A stretch of DNA of 64,000 nt, from assembly GCA_000697665.1 (NCBI GenBank), contig KL197709.1, positions 2,154,538 to 2,218,537 on the forward strand. Direction: 5' to 3'. The notes under the pieces were generated by a model. That model was not told where the DNA came from. It was given only the letters and a program-made list of their open reading frames with translations, and did not search any database. This stretch comes from Jaapia argillacea MUCL 33604 (taxonomy: Eukaryota; Basidiomycota; Agaricomycetes; Jaapiales; Jaapiaceae). The position numbers and the translations under genes were made by a program. Below, piece by piece: positions 46,119 through 57,434 of the stretch. How positions within the stretch are numbered: the first letter of the stretch is position 1; each line of letters opens with the position of its first letter.

Positions 46119-46945
46119 TCACAGGCCAAAGGCTGCAACGAAACGATATAGAGTAAGGGTTACAGTGACATAGTCCATGAAAGGTGGGTGTGTCTGGAAG
46201 AACACACGACAAAGGTGAGTCATCGGGAAGTTCGAGAGATGAAATAGATGATCACCCACCACGGTTCCCGCACCAGCATTCCGGAGAAATTGTAGCTCGT
46301 TATAAACGTCGCCAATCTGATATCGGGTAGGCCTGGTCGGACGGAGCACAGCGATGGTAATGCCATTGGGGTCTTGGAGCTTTACATTCCTCAGCATTAG
46401 CCTCGCTGTTGGGGTGGGGGGAACGAAAAATGGACTCACCACGACCTCATTACCATGAGGTCTCCAGCGGTATGGAAGGCCATCAGGCCCGTTAAAAACT
46501 CGGGAACCCTACGAGTCGAAACGTGAGTTTCCAATGATTTACGATTTACGCTCAACCAGGGCCGCACTCACCTGAATGCGGTTGTCCGGTCGAACAAGGT
46601 CCGCCATCGGCAGCTGGCTCTGTGTGGCAAAAGTTAAAAAAATTGGCGCGACAGGGAGGGTATGTCCAACCTTGCCAATCACTGCGCGACCGAGGCCACC
46701 ATTTGGTGCCCACTCAAGTCTGGCCGCTCGATCTTCTTTTCCAGGACGAGACGTCCTGTAGACGGTGGTTATAGTTTGTCCGTTGGGGGCGACCTCCGTC
46801 TGAAAGGAAATTTGATAAATGCGGGAAGTGGAGAGGGTTTAGAAGAAATACTAACTTGGAAGCGATATAGAACTCCCCAGGAGTTGAATAACTTGCTGTT
46901 GCGGGGATCTTGGGAGGTCCAGGAAAACAAATCTTGCGAGGCCAT
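46119..46945 (-). CDS. DUF6593-like fungal protein, second copy
   Basis: Starts MASQDLFSWTSQDPRN and runs through about six exons: SKLFNSWGVLYRFQ, TEVAPNGQTITTVYRTSR, ARLEWAPNGGLGRAVIGK, SQLPMADLVRPDNRIQ, RVFNGPDGLPYRWRPHGNE, LQDPNGITIAVLRPTRPT, RYQIGDVYNELQFLRNAG, and a C-terminal hydrophobic segment MDYVTVTLTLYRFVAAFGL. The pattern Y-R-W-x-P, then (D)PNG-x-x-I/V-A-V-x-R-P-x-R, then a terminal hydrophobic helix, matches DUF6593. A TATAAAAA sequence on the minus strand at 47005-47012 lies about 60 bp upstream. Unlike the copy at 36075, the core here keeps the longer strand set. Function unknown. Confidence 0.82.
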
Positions 46946-48142
46946 TGTGCTTTTGTCGAAGTGCTGGTGGTAGTGAGTGCTGGAAAATCGATCCTATGGA
47001 CGCCTTTTTATAAGACAGCAGAAATGATTTTCTGTTTGCAAGCGGTGGAATTGGTCGATCGGGAACGTGGAGATGGCGACAGGTGTAGTGAATACAAGGC
47101 CAACGTGTCGAGAAAACGAAGAGGGTTTAACATGATGTTGACCTCAGCCTTGTTGAGCCCTGTTCAGTGGAGTAAATTCCTCCGATTTCGCTTTCAGGTC
47201 GCGGCCAAACTGATCGAAGTCCAACACGAGGTGACTCACAAGCGCCCGGTTTGTCGTACAATCGTCTGGGTTGTCCCATATCGAAGTTTACTGGAGCTTG
47301 AGTTCCCAAGGATTCGAAACGTCTTTGCGAGAACGCTACCCCTCTTTCATCCCAAAAGACATGGCTCGCTAAAACGAATGGTACCGACAAAGTCACGTCC
47401 CGCCTTTGCACAAAATAACAACCCTTTGGGATCGTCTTTGGATGATGGTGACAGCCATGCAATAGAGGAAGCGCATTTCCTGTTGATTCTTGATTAGGCA
47501 GGAATGTCTCGAGGATTCGGCTGAACATCCAGTGAGTGGAAACGTGCACCCGGGTCTGCGGTCCAGGTGAACAGAGCGTGCACAAAGCGTGTCGGAATTC
47601 CTTTCACAGGACAATGTGGTCGAGATAACACCACTGCTCGGGGTTGACTTCGACATAGAGAGTAACGAGAAGGTTCGGCGGGGGCACCATCTTCAATCAG
47701 AAGAGGCAATGGTGACTAGACCAAGAAGGCAACAGCGACCAAGAATCATGGAGACGCTTAGCGATCGTGTTCGATGAACTCTAATTCTGTCTTGTGAACT
47801 CAACTCTACTAACAGCGAGTCATCCGAGGCTCACGTCGTTGAACGAATCACCACCCGATCGCACCTCCGGGAAGTCGATAATGAAATCGTTATATTAAAA
47901 CAATGCTTGATTAGAAGCCCTTGGCGTCCAGGCGAAGCGCAAAGAGGTAGGCGATGTCAGGCACGCAGGTGCGGACAAAACGCTGTAATACCTTCTTTAT
48001 GGCTGTATCAAGCGCGTCCTGTCTCCTAAATCCGAGTTCAATTCTGGGCAAGAAGAGGAACGAATTCGTAAGTGGCGAAATGGGAGAATGCGTGGACAGA
48101 AATAACGTACTATGCGGTCGTACGACCAGAAACCGGCAAGGT
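46946..48142. other. 1.2 kb intergenic region
   Basis: Between two minus-strand genes. Contains a TATAAAAA element (47005-47012, minus) for the DUF6593-like gene. Frames of up to 152-195 codons exist on both strands but show no family motif and are not called. No tRNA or repeat recognised. Confidence 0.45.
47005..47012 (-). promoter_or_regulatory. TATA box of the second DUF6593-like gene
   Basis: TATAAAAA read on the minus strand, about 60 bp upstream of the start codon at 46945. Confidence 0.45.
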
Positions 48143-48645
48143 TCAAGGGACGACTTGAATGCCGATTGCTTTCGCTGTTCCAACGATGGTACTAGCAATA
48201 GCCTCCAGCCTGAGATGTTTCAAGTGCTCATCTGTGGCCTTAATCTTCGCGATCTCGTAAACGTGTTTCAGACTGACGGTCCCTACGACTTCGTGCCCTG
48301 GTTTTGCGGCTCCTTTCTCGACACCGGCAGCTTTTTTCAAAAAGTAGGTGGTGGGTGGTGTCTTTGTGATAAATGTGAAAGTGCGATCGGGTTGTATGGT
48401 GATGAGTGTGGGGATCGGGACGCCCGGGTCTATGTGGGCTGTCCTGGCATTGAATTCTTTGCAGAAATCCATCGACTTGACACCACGAGCACCAAGAGCA
48501 GGCCCCACAGGTGGTGTGGGGGCTGCCTTTCCGGCACCGACAAGGATGCGCTACGCAAAATGGACGCATATGAGGTAAAATGTTACTGACGGCTGCAGAA
48601 GGTACTCACCACTATTTGCGCCTTGGCTTTAGCAGCATTCGCCAT
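48143..48645 (-). CDS. MRPL19: Mitochondrial large-subunit ribosomal protein uL11m (Mrpl19)
   Basis: Part of the L7/L12-stalk base of the mitoribosome. Exon 1 (48645-48610) gives [12 protein letters not shown]; exon 2 (48550-48143) gives the rest, 147 residues in all. [20 protein letters not shown] is the uL11 signature with the conserved Pro-rich turn, followed by [18 protein letters not shown] and [20 protein letters not shown]. The RNA-binding domain ends [18 protein letters not shown]. Length and order fit a complete uL11. There is no obvious long targeting peptide, which is usual for this family. Divergent from the aminopeptidase gene, only 179 bp apart. Confidence 0.95.
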
Positions 48646-48709
48646 ATCTGCTCAGTAGGCTGGGACAGGCGACCTCGGGTCTGTCGTTGAGTGGGGCGAA
48701 CAGAAAACA

Positions 48710-48770
48710 GTGACAGTGACAGCGCGAATGTCACAAATCGTGACAGCCACGCGACGACGCGTCACCCATA
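48710..48770. promoter_or_regulatory. Cluster of TGAC/GTCA motifs in a divergent promoter
   Basis: GTGACAGTGACAG is followed by TGTCAC, GTGACAG and CGTCACC within about 60 bp. Both orientations are present. It sits in the 179-bp gap shared by uL11m and the aminopeptidase. The motif resembles GTCA/TGAC cores bound by several fungal regulators; the factor is unknown. Confidence 0.4.
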
Positions 48771-48824
48771 TTTGGGTTCGCGGGATCAGTGTATGTTCAC
48801 TCTCAGGCTTCTCTCGCTACGACC

Positions 48825-50825
48825 ATGAAGGCTTTCTCCACCCTCCTCTCATTTGTTTGCCTGGCTGCTGCCACACCGCTGGCTATTCTATCGGATGCCG
48901 GTCAGCTGCCCCTGGCCGGAGATGGTCTTCATTACCCAGGGTTCGACTTGGATCTCAACGCGCTTCGATTGGTTCAGCTTGAGGGTCAAGCCCCTCAATG
49001 GATGACCGAACTTGAGAAGGTTTACTTTTCTTCTGATGCGCGCGCATTCCTTGAGTTACATGTGTGTCTAGATTGAAGCCAAAGCGCGAGGCATCAAGTT
49101 CTTCGACATGTGAAACATGTTCCTTGTGTGCTGCAGGAGACGTACAGTGCTGACCGCCACCTCTCTAGCACCGACCATCAGGATTTGGGCTCCTCCACTA
49201 GCCTCCGCGTCGCAGACAAGGGTATGTGTCAATTTGTATGACGCTTATCACGGGAAGCGGCCTCTCATGTTTCTACCCCAGTATCCTTCCCCTCGCCGAG
49301 TGCGGAGAAGCAGGTTCGCTCTGTTATCAAGACTCTCTCCAGCGATGGCCCCAGAGAAAACCTGGAGAAGTTTAGCAGTTTTCGCACCAGATGTACTGCG
49401 CATTTCTACTTTTGTCTCCTCACCTGACTGACCAGATCAGATTACCGCAGCGATGTTCGTACATTATCGCTAGGAAATACCAGATATACTGACAGAATCT
49501 GTCAAGACCGGAAAGCAGAGCCAACAGTGGCTGTTATCCAAGATCTCTGAGGTTAATACTGCCATTCTCAAGCTCAACCACGTTTCTGAGACGTTCCTTA
49601 GATCACTTCGGAATACGCGCCCAAGGCGCTGCAGAAACTCATTAGTGTCAACGAATTTTCCCATTCTTGGGGTCAGAACTCAATAGTAGGTCCAACTTTT
49701 CGGCCGGAGAGCAAACGCCAATCAATCATTCCACGCAGATTGTCAAGATTAATGGCTCTTCCACCACCGACGACAGCGTCGTGATCATAGCTGCTCATCA
49801 AGACAGGTAGGCATACTCCTCCCTAGCACAATCGAAACTCATAACGTCCCTCCAAGCACGAATATGTGGCCATTCTTGCCAGCACCAGGTGAATCCAAAT
49901 GGCGAGGTCCCACCGTGTTTTTAGTTTAAAAGTTTCCCATAGGGGCTGACGACGACGGAAGCGGCACTGTCACTATCTTGGAGGCATATCGCGGCTTGAT
50001 TGCCTCCAACTTTCAGCCTGTTCGCAATATCGAGTTCCATTGGTACTCGGCCGAGGTTCGACCGCGATCATCCACGGATAAATTGAGTTTAACGTGCCTA
50101 TGTTTTGAATGCTCTAGGAAGGCGGTCTCCTCGGCTCGCAGGCTGTCGCCCGTGACTACGAATCTCGAAATGTGAACGTGATTGCCATGAGCCAGGTAAG
50201 CACTTGGTGCTCCATTCATGCCCGCGCAACAACTCATCTTCCGCAGTTTGACATGACGGCGTGGGTCAAGCGAGGAACGCGCGAGGAGGTTGGGATCATC
50301 ACCGACTTTGTGGACGATGGGTAAGCTCCCCTCCATTTTTCAGGGAAGCTTGCTGACCTTGATCGCCTACAGCCTCACGGAGTTCAACAAGAAACTCGTG
50401 GACACCTACCTGGATATTCCTTACGTGTCGACGAAATGCGGATACGCTTGCAGCGATCAGTGAGCGCAATTTTTTTTTGCATATGATCCACCCGAACACA
50501 TGTTTATGCACCTTTTCCCGCAGTGCATCGTGGGGCAAGGCTGGTTACGCATCTTCGTTTACCATCGGTATGTGTTTCGGTGTTCATTTCGGAAGGCGTC
50601 AAAGCGACTCATTTACCTCTCAGAGAGCACCTTCGAGAACTCCAACAAGAATATTCATTCGACAAACGAGTATGTTGATCACTTTCTACTGGGATCCACT
50701 CATTGAATTATTGCGCTCCCCACAGCCGAATTGATGTTTCCGACGAGTTCAGCTTCGAGCACATGTTGGAGTTTTCGAAGCTGGCAGTTGCCTTCGCCAT
50801 TGAGTTGGGTGGGTGGAAGGAGTGA
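48825..50825 (+). CDS. Secreted leucine aminopeptidase, peptidase family M28
   Basis: Extracellular zinc exopeptidase that removes N-terminal residues. The signal peptide is [21 protein letters not shown] propeptide-like region follows ([37 protein letters not shown]). The catalytic domain reads [27 protein letters not shown] (metal His and Asp), [20 protein letters not shown] (bridging Asp), [17 protein letters not shown] (catalytic Glu), MSQFDMTAW (metal Asp), and [15 protein letters not shown] (last metal His). Two Cys (CGYAC) fit the conserved disulphide. It ends [10 protein letters not shown]. About ten short introns, all joining in frame. All metal ligands are present, so probably active. 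Confidence 0.93.
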
Positions 50826-50935
50826 ATTAGATACGTGAGCTGTGGGCTCGTGTCTTGTATAATTATCTTGGATGCCTTCATCAGAGGCCAGAACTGACGC
50901 AGCAAGATATTGGTTATTGAGCATATTTCTGGTCG

Positions 50936-53537
50936 CTACGTGGCGTCCCAGAACGTCACAACATGACTCCCATAAGCCACGACGTCGGATGCAGAGAACA
51001 TCGTGTGCACGATGGGTTCGGGCCTTCGGTGTTGCATCTTCACAACGATGGCCTATCGAGAGCACCTTCAACAACGACATAAGCTTAGCGCCAATGGGAC
51101 AGTTACCTTGGGTTTGCGATAATCCCATATTCTTAGGCTACCGTCGTTGTAACCAAGAGAGAAGTAGCTCATGTAGGAGCTCCCCTTTCTGTATCGCGTC
51201 TGAGGCTTGTTGTCCTGATCACGCGCTCCAAATAAGAAGCAAGGTGCGCGATTAAAGCCACCCTTCCGGACGTCGAATATCTGTATTTGCTGGTCGAGGT
51301 GATCTACCTGTGTTATTTGCGAGTCAGGGTGAAGAAGTGGAGATCGACGTTTCAGAAACGCACCTCCAACACAATGAGGTTGGGCTCTTCTCGGTGGGCG
51401 TGTATGTGACGGATGGAGTTCGAAACTCGTATGGGTTTCGGGATGGTCGGTTTCACCATGTTCATCTCATATACTTTACTCCCTGCCGAACTTAACAAGA
51501 TCTGTTGATGCGATCGGTATGCCACAGCGTGCACACTGGACTGGTGAAACACGGGTAGGGCTTTGGTGGTGCATCGATGACCGTCATCTTGGATGGTCCA
51601 AAGGAACATCCTCTTGTCGTGGCCTCCCGAGACAAACTTTAGTTTCCCAGACTGGCTGCTAACAGGAGCGAGACAGCTAATTCCTCGCCCTCGCGTGCGT
51701 CCAGGCGGTGCATCCGACTCATCTTGCGCTTGTTGCCATTTAATAGCGCTGTGGGCAATATGATCAACGTCGACCCGGTGGGGTTTCGCCGCCTAGTTAA
51801 CTGTCAGTGTGGACAGTCCTAACACGGATACCCAATGTCTTGCCTTTCGGATCGAGTCGAGATTGATGACAGAAACTTGGCAGGGCCCGATATTATGTCC
51901 AACAACCACGGTATCACCAACCACACAAGCATCTTCGACGTGACGGTGTTCATCACCGGCGGGAATGGACCATTGAGAGATTCTGTCCCTGGTAAACGCC
52001 TATGGGTATGATAGGAACCGAAGTCATGCAAGTAACCTAAGTACCTTTCTGCTCTGCGAACGAGATGAATATCTCCCCTCATCGAAACCGTGACGAGCGG
52101 CAAGTCATCACTTTCCGTACCCAGTATCCTCCGCCCTCGAGCAAAGTCTGCTTTGGGGATCGTGATGGCATATCCAGCATCGGCGCTCGAAATACTGACA
52201 GATGATGACGGCTTCGATGATTTCGCTGTCCGCTGGGATTGCGGCTTGGATCGAGGTTTCGCTCGAAGGGCGTCAGATTTTGAGGCCGGTGGTCTTGCTT
52301 CTTCTGGACAGCTCGAACGACGGCGGTGTGGACCATTCCAAGAAGATGGTCCCGATTTCTGGCGGTGACGACCAATTTGTCGAAGTGGCGGGGATTCTCG
52401 GTCAGATTCCTCGGAGGGGCTTGACGAAGACTCTGTGTGTGAAGAAGAGGCTTCCCGACATCGACCTCCACGACCGGCATCCAAGCCATGGCGAGCAAGT
52501 ATATTGCTCACGTCGCCAGCCCGAAAGATTTCCTCGATGTCATCGCCAAGTGGATCCGGGAGTTGGCGTGCGACACGGTCGGGAAGAATATTCTGGTCGA
52601 TGTCGGTTTCCTCAGTGTCTGACGTGTCATCATCTCCGCTAGGTGAGTTGTGGTCGACGTGGGTGGGGATGTCAAGCATGTCAACGTCTTCGGCCGGCAT
52701 GACTGGGGGAAGGCTTTTGGAATGTTGGGCTCCCAATTCGCCCAGACGTGGCGGTGACCTCGCCGAACGCTCTCTGACCACAGCTCCATCCAAGATTATA
52801 TTTGTGGTAGAGTCCTCAGAAACCGGACCTGATGTACGATGCAGCGGACTGGAGGCTCGACGCTGGTGCACAAACTCCTCATCCGAGTCTACAATCACAA
52901 TTGCATTCGTAGCGTCGTTACCCGTCCCTCCAGGAACAACCAACTGCTGTCTGTCCTCTTTTTTGACCAGAGCAGTGGGCGCCGACGACGTATGGGCTCG
53001 AGCTGTGATTCCGCCTTGAACACCCAGAGCGCCAGCAGTACCAAGAGGGGAACTGAACGCCTCAGACTTGGAGAAATCGAGCACCCTGAGGCGCCAAATG
53101 TGAGCGATCTCGTAATGCAGGTGGGTGCAACTGAATCGCACCAATCAAAAATGATCCCGTCAGACCTCCGGATGGACTGCGTTAGTCAAAAGATTATGCA
53201 TACAAAGAAAAAGCAATTTGACTCACAGAACTTGCGGAGTGCGAACCAGTCGCTTATTCTGCCTAGCCAGCTCATTCGTCGCTTCCGTGATGAGACCCCA
53301 GAGCTCAGTCTCGTAGGTCGGTGAATCACGCGATGCCAGAGGCAGACCAACACAGTAAACCCCACGAGTCGGTGGCTTGTTGAGAGGAGGATCGGTGTGT
53401 AGTCGACCTGGGTCTGGGGAGGGTTTAAAGTGTTTGGGCTCCTGGGGATACGACTTAGCTCTTTTTGTCGGCAACCATTGAACACTTGCGGAGCGTTTCA
53501 AATTCGTTTGATGCAGTTCGGCATCACCATTGCTCAT
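50936..53537 (-). CDS. WD40-repeat protein with a long disordered N-terminus, minus-strand paralogue
   Basis: Starts MSNGDAELHQTNLKRS. About 450 residues of low-complexity sequence follow (NAIVIVDSDEEFVHQRR, SSSSPSEESDRESPPLR, RPPASKSDALRAKPRSK). Near the end of this part is RGRRILGTESDDLPLVTVS-type sequence, then a WD40 propeller: HVEDACVVGDTVVVGHN, GGHDKRMFLWTIQDDG, FHQSSVHAVAYRSHQQILL, SNSIRHIHAHREEPNLIVL, GSSYMSYFSLGYNDGSLRIW and a last blade MFSASDVVAYGSHVVTFWDAT. DSDEE and SDTEETDID tracts are candidate CK2 sites. Likely a nuclear scaffold. Divergent from the paralogue at 53823, 285 bp apart. Confidence 0.8.
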
Positions 53538-53822
53538 GGAAAAATAACGAGGAGGGACGACGTGGATGATGGCGGTGGGTCGCGGAAGTGATATACTTTA
53601 AACTTAGCAGTTCGGCGCCGCGTACTTGGAATTATCAGGCGCGTAGATGAGTTCTTACGTACTACGCAACTCTCCCACCTTCTACCGTGACTTTTCGACC
53701 AGGATTCACTGGGATTTGTGTCGCCGTCGATTGCAAAACATCATTATCTTCACCAACCGACACTCGTAATACGGCCTGTTCGTAACACTGTCCATCGAAG
53801 TTAGGTTGGTGGTTCTCCCATC

Positions 53823-56257
53823 ATGGAAGATTTACAGCCCAACGAGCGGAGGCACGCACGGAAAGGTAACGCTGTGGTACCGTCGATCCGGAACACTCAG
53901 AAGAAACGTGGATACGGATCGTTTCCTCGCGGGATAAGATTACGTCCCCACCCTCCTCGTTGGGCATTATCCGAACGGATGGAAGGGCCTTCGTCGACCC
54001 CTTGGCATAGCCGTTCAGGTGGCGGTGATGAAGATTCTAACTCTCCCACAGCTGGACGTCCTTCGACATCTGGATACCAGACAGACATCGAGTCCCACCT
54101 CCCATTTACTTTCCCCTCCTCCAGTCGACCTAATCCTGACTCCGGCTGGAATCTTTCCGCGACTCGGATCAACAATCCAACTGCACAATCGTGAGTAGTC
54201 GCAATAGTCTCGTGCAAGGCATTTCCCATCTTTCCTCCTCTGCGCAGGTCGAAAGCGGATCGTATTTATCGGAGCTATCACCGCGACGGCCCTCTTAGAG
54301 ATGGCCTTTCCACAAATCGAAACACGCTTTCCAGAAGTGCGTCAGAATGGCAAATCATCGACTCTGGTCTCTCGGGATTGAGCTGTGTCGCGGTAGGTCT
54401 TCTATTTTGGGCGGGAGTCGTCTTCGACATTCATTGGTTTCCTTAGGCATTTCCCCAGACATCCTCGACAATTGGTGGTAAGCTATGCCACTTCTTTCAC
54501 TCCTCACTTCCATATTCACCGTTTTTCGATTCCGCTATACGAAAGAATTGAATGAAGTCCCTCCCGCTTCTCTTTCGGCCCTGAATAACCGTCCACAAAC
54601 AGCCTCTATCAAGGGAAAGGAAAGGGAGCTACAATGCTTCTCAGGCTCTTCATTTGCGGGGTCTGAAGTCAATGGACCAGCAATGGGGACGTTCTCTGGG
54701 GTGAATTCCTTGAAACCAAAGCATCCCACCTTCCGTTTTCGTTCTGGAACGTTGACTATCAAGCCGTATGCAATTCCCACCGAACGAAACCGACACTCAC
54801 CACTCAATATCCCCGTCTCATCTACCCCGTTTCTAGTGGGGCCGTACCAATCCGCTCGGCCTGCCGAAAGCGATCCTCATGTACCATTGCCTACTGGCGA
54901 TCCACCCTTCTCCCACCGACCAACCGATCCTCCGTCCGCTCAGAAGGCCACTGAAATCTCTCCCCTGCCCAGTCCGTCGCTACCTAACGACGAATCCGTA
55001 GTCGAGGCCACTAGCGTCGATTATCGGGCCGTTTCTATAGATTGTACTATCCGCTTACCTAAAGAATCCAAGGACAAACCTCGTCGGCTTTTATACGTCC
55101 CAGCGGATGGAAACTTGTACAACATATCGATTCATGGCTACATTGACGAGATCGAAGTATCGTCGAAGTACGTCTCCTTGTATCTTTTCCCAGAAGTGAT
55201 GCAATGAACTCGATTGTAGGAGAAGACATCGTGTGCGCATCCCCGAGCTACCCTCGGTGGAAGTCATCGACGACGCATGCCTGCTACCGTTACCATCTCG
55301 ACGGGTTATGGTTCTTGGCCATGCTCGTGAACGTCATGAAATATCCCTGGTGGATCTGTCGGACCCTAGTGTGCGTTGACCATTTAATAGGTACCACCTT
55401 GACTGAATAGCTCCACAGAAGGGTCCGTTCATGTCTTTGAATCGACCCTGGTCCCTCGACACGAAGCCCGGTGCAAGTGCAGTTTGTGCCATGAAACAGC
55501 CGATGACTTTCGCAACGGGTGGTTACGACCGTGTTGTCCACCTTTGGGAATTGAAAGATGATTTCTCATCTGCAATTCCCCAAACTCTTGCCATCAAACA
55601 TTCTTCTCTCATACAGTGCCTACTGGCAATTCGTGACACCAGTCACAAATTAATATCTTCAAGTGCGGATCGCGACGTGAATTATTGGGATCTGGCTTCC
55701 GAGCGAGTCGTCAACACGATTCAAGTCTCGAACTCTGTTTACCATGTTCACGAGACGTCGTCGCCGTTTTGCACCTTGTTGGAGGTAAGTGAGGCTGAGA
55801 AATTTAACGATGAGATGGCTTATAACATAACTAGGTTGCGAATAGGGAGAAGCAGTATGAGATCCGAGATCATCGAATATTCCCGCACCAGGCGGCACAG
55901 CGTTTTGGCCATCATATATCTCAGTTTCGGGGAAGATACATGAAAGGTTGGTTCGCCGAGTTATTGCTAAGATTCCACCAACAACTTTTCCTGTAGGCTG
56001 CTCCAAATCGTCCTGGTTTGCTTCCGGGGACCAAGATGGGGCAATTCATATCTGGGATGTCCGCAATTTACGGCGGGAAGCTACAACGGTTGGTACATCT
56101 TCAACTCGGACCACTTTTCGTCACACACCCATTCATATCCACCCAGATCCCCTGCTTTAATGGGCGGAAAGTTATACAAGTTGTGTTCGGTGGGGGGACC
56201 GGTTTGGCAGCGTGCTCAGACGACAACCAGTTGGCGCTATTGACCACAGATGCTTGA
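53823..56257 (+). CDS. WD40-repeat protein with a disordered N-terminus, plus-strand paralogue
   Basis: Starts MEDLQPNERRHARKGN. A disordered N-terminal half follows (KKRGYGSFPRGIRLRPHPP, SRSGGGDEDSNSPTAGRPS). Then come RRLLYVPADGNLYNISIHG, VIDDACLLPLPSRRVMVLG, FATGGYDRVVHLWELKDD, IKHSSLIQCLLAIRDTSHK, ISSSADRDVNYWDLASE, SNSVYHVHETSSPFCTLLE, SGDQDGAIHIWDVRNLRR and the last blade VFGGGTGLAACSDDNQLAL. Several segments align blade for blade with the minus-strand neighbour. The final intron (from GTTGGT to CCCAG) is needed to reach the last blade; stop at 56255-56257. Exact joins in 54190-55430 are provisional. Role unknown; likely a scaffold. Confidence 0.78.
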
Positions 56258-56445
56258 GACCGACGGTGCAGGCCCGGGTTCTTGTACTAACACACTTGAT
56301 CATGTATTCACCGAAACTATCAATATCTATTCCACTGTATCCCGCTCTTTGTTGTACCACGACTTGCATTCCGAATTCCTATTTGCGTGCCTCGAGCACC
56401 TTCGGCCCCACCTTCCTTCTCACCATTTTCTCTCTCTGCCTGACC

Positions 56446-57050
56446 ATGTCGACGGCTGACCGTGCTCGTCGCCGAGAAGATGTGGACAAAGCATACCAAC
56501 TCCAAGTCCGTGCCGCCACTATAGTTCGTTTACCATCAGCTTTCATGGTTGTGTCGCACACGAGGTTTGAAGGGTTGTTATGATTAGGGAGCAGCCCAGT
56601 ATACTGCCGTTGGCGCAGGATCAGCCATGCTAGCTCATCGGTATTGGCCTCTGTTCCGGTACGTTCAACCCCCTTGGCCAAATCAATCTTCAAGACCCTC
56701 TCATACCTCAGCGGAACACAGGCGCCAGACTTTACAATTCAAGGTCTTCCTCATCTCCATCTGTACGCCTATCTCCTATAAATGTCCTCACTGCTACTAG
56801 TCGTGGACCTACCAACCTTGACTTGATTCCAGCGACCATATTCGGCCTGGTCATCCACGCCGACAACGCTCTACTCTCCCATGAAGAACACAAGCGAGTA
56901 ACAGAAACAGCATTGAGGCGAGAAGCCCGGATTGACCTTGCAAGGCGGGGGATGATTGCGACAGAAACAGAGATTGCAAAGTGGAAGGTGGAAAAAGAGA
57001 AAGCCCAAGCACTGGCCGCTTCTCGTTCCGAAGGGAGCAGCCAGCAGTAG
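56446..57050 (+). CDS. Small two-helix membrane protein, probably mitochondrial
   Basis: Four exons give about 130 residues. After a charged start (MSTADRARRREDVDKAYQL) comes a hydrophobic, small-residue helix (GAAQYTAVGAGSAMLAHRYW). FRRQTLQFKVFLISIS leads into a second helix (STIFGLVIHADNALLS). The C-terminal half is a charged amphipathic helix (EHKRVTETALRREARIDLAR, RRGMIATETEIAKWKVEKEK) likely to form a coiled coil, ending SEGSSQQ. The layout recalls fungal HIG1-like mitochondrial proteins, but I do not see a clear HIG1 signature and make no functional claim. Confidence 0.72.
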
Positions 57051-57434
57051 TCGTAGGTAGAGTACCCCATATCACGACTCATGATACGATAGACAAGTGT
57101 GACGGTGGTATCGGCGCAGCTTAGATGGCGCTCGAAGTACTACTGGAATACGCAACACACATAGACGGAGTCAGAGGCCTGCCATCTCACGTGAAGATAT
57201 AAGTGACATTGTAGATTGAACGAATTAATGATAGTTCTACAGATTGCTTTGTGTAGGTACTCTTGGCGAGACTATGATAACTACTCAGAAAAACGAGTGG
57301 AAAAAAAAGGTGAAAGTCCTTGATCAGGAGATCGAAACAGATGGGTTGCAAAAAAAAACACGAAAAATCAACGAGATACTTATAGCTACATCATCAACTC
57401 TCCCTCCCCCAACACATGGCGTCCAAAATACACC
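57051..57434. other. Convergent intergenic region
   Basis: 384 bases between converging genes, with A-rich runs at 57300-57365. Nothing recognised beyond 3' UTRs. Confidence 0.5.

Noticed and set aside
47911-48060. Possible extra exon after uL11m (ends ALRLDAKGF)
   Set aside because: The uL11m frame already stops at 48143 with a normal family ending, and no donor before it joins this segment in frame. More likely 3' UTR.
49081-49500. Frameshift in the aminopeptidase gene
   Set aside because: Short exons with small introns restore FRTRYYRSD and the following segments in phase, so no damage needs to be assumed.
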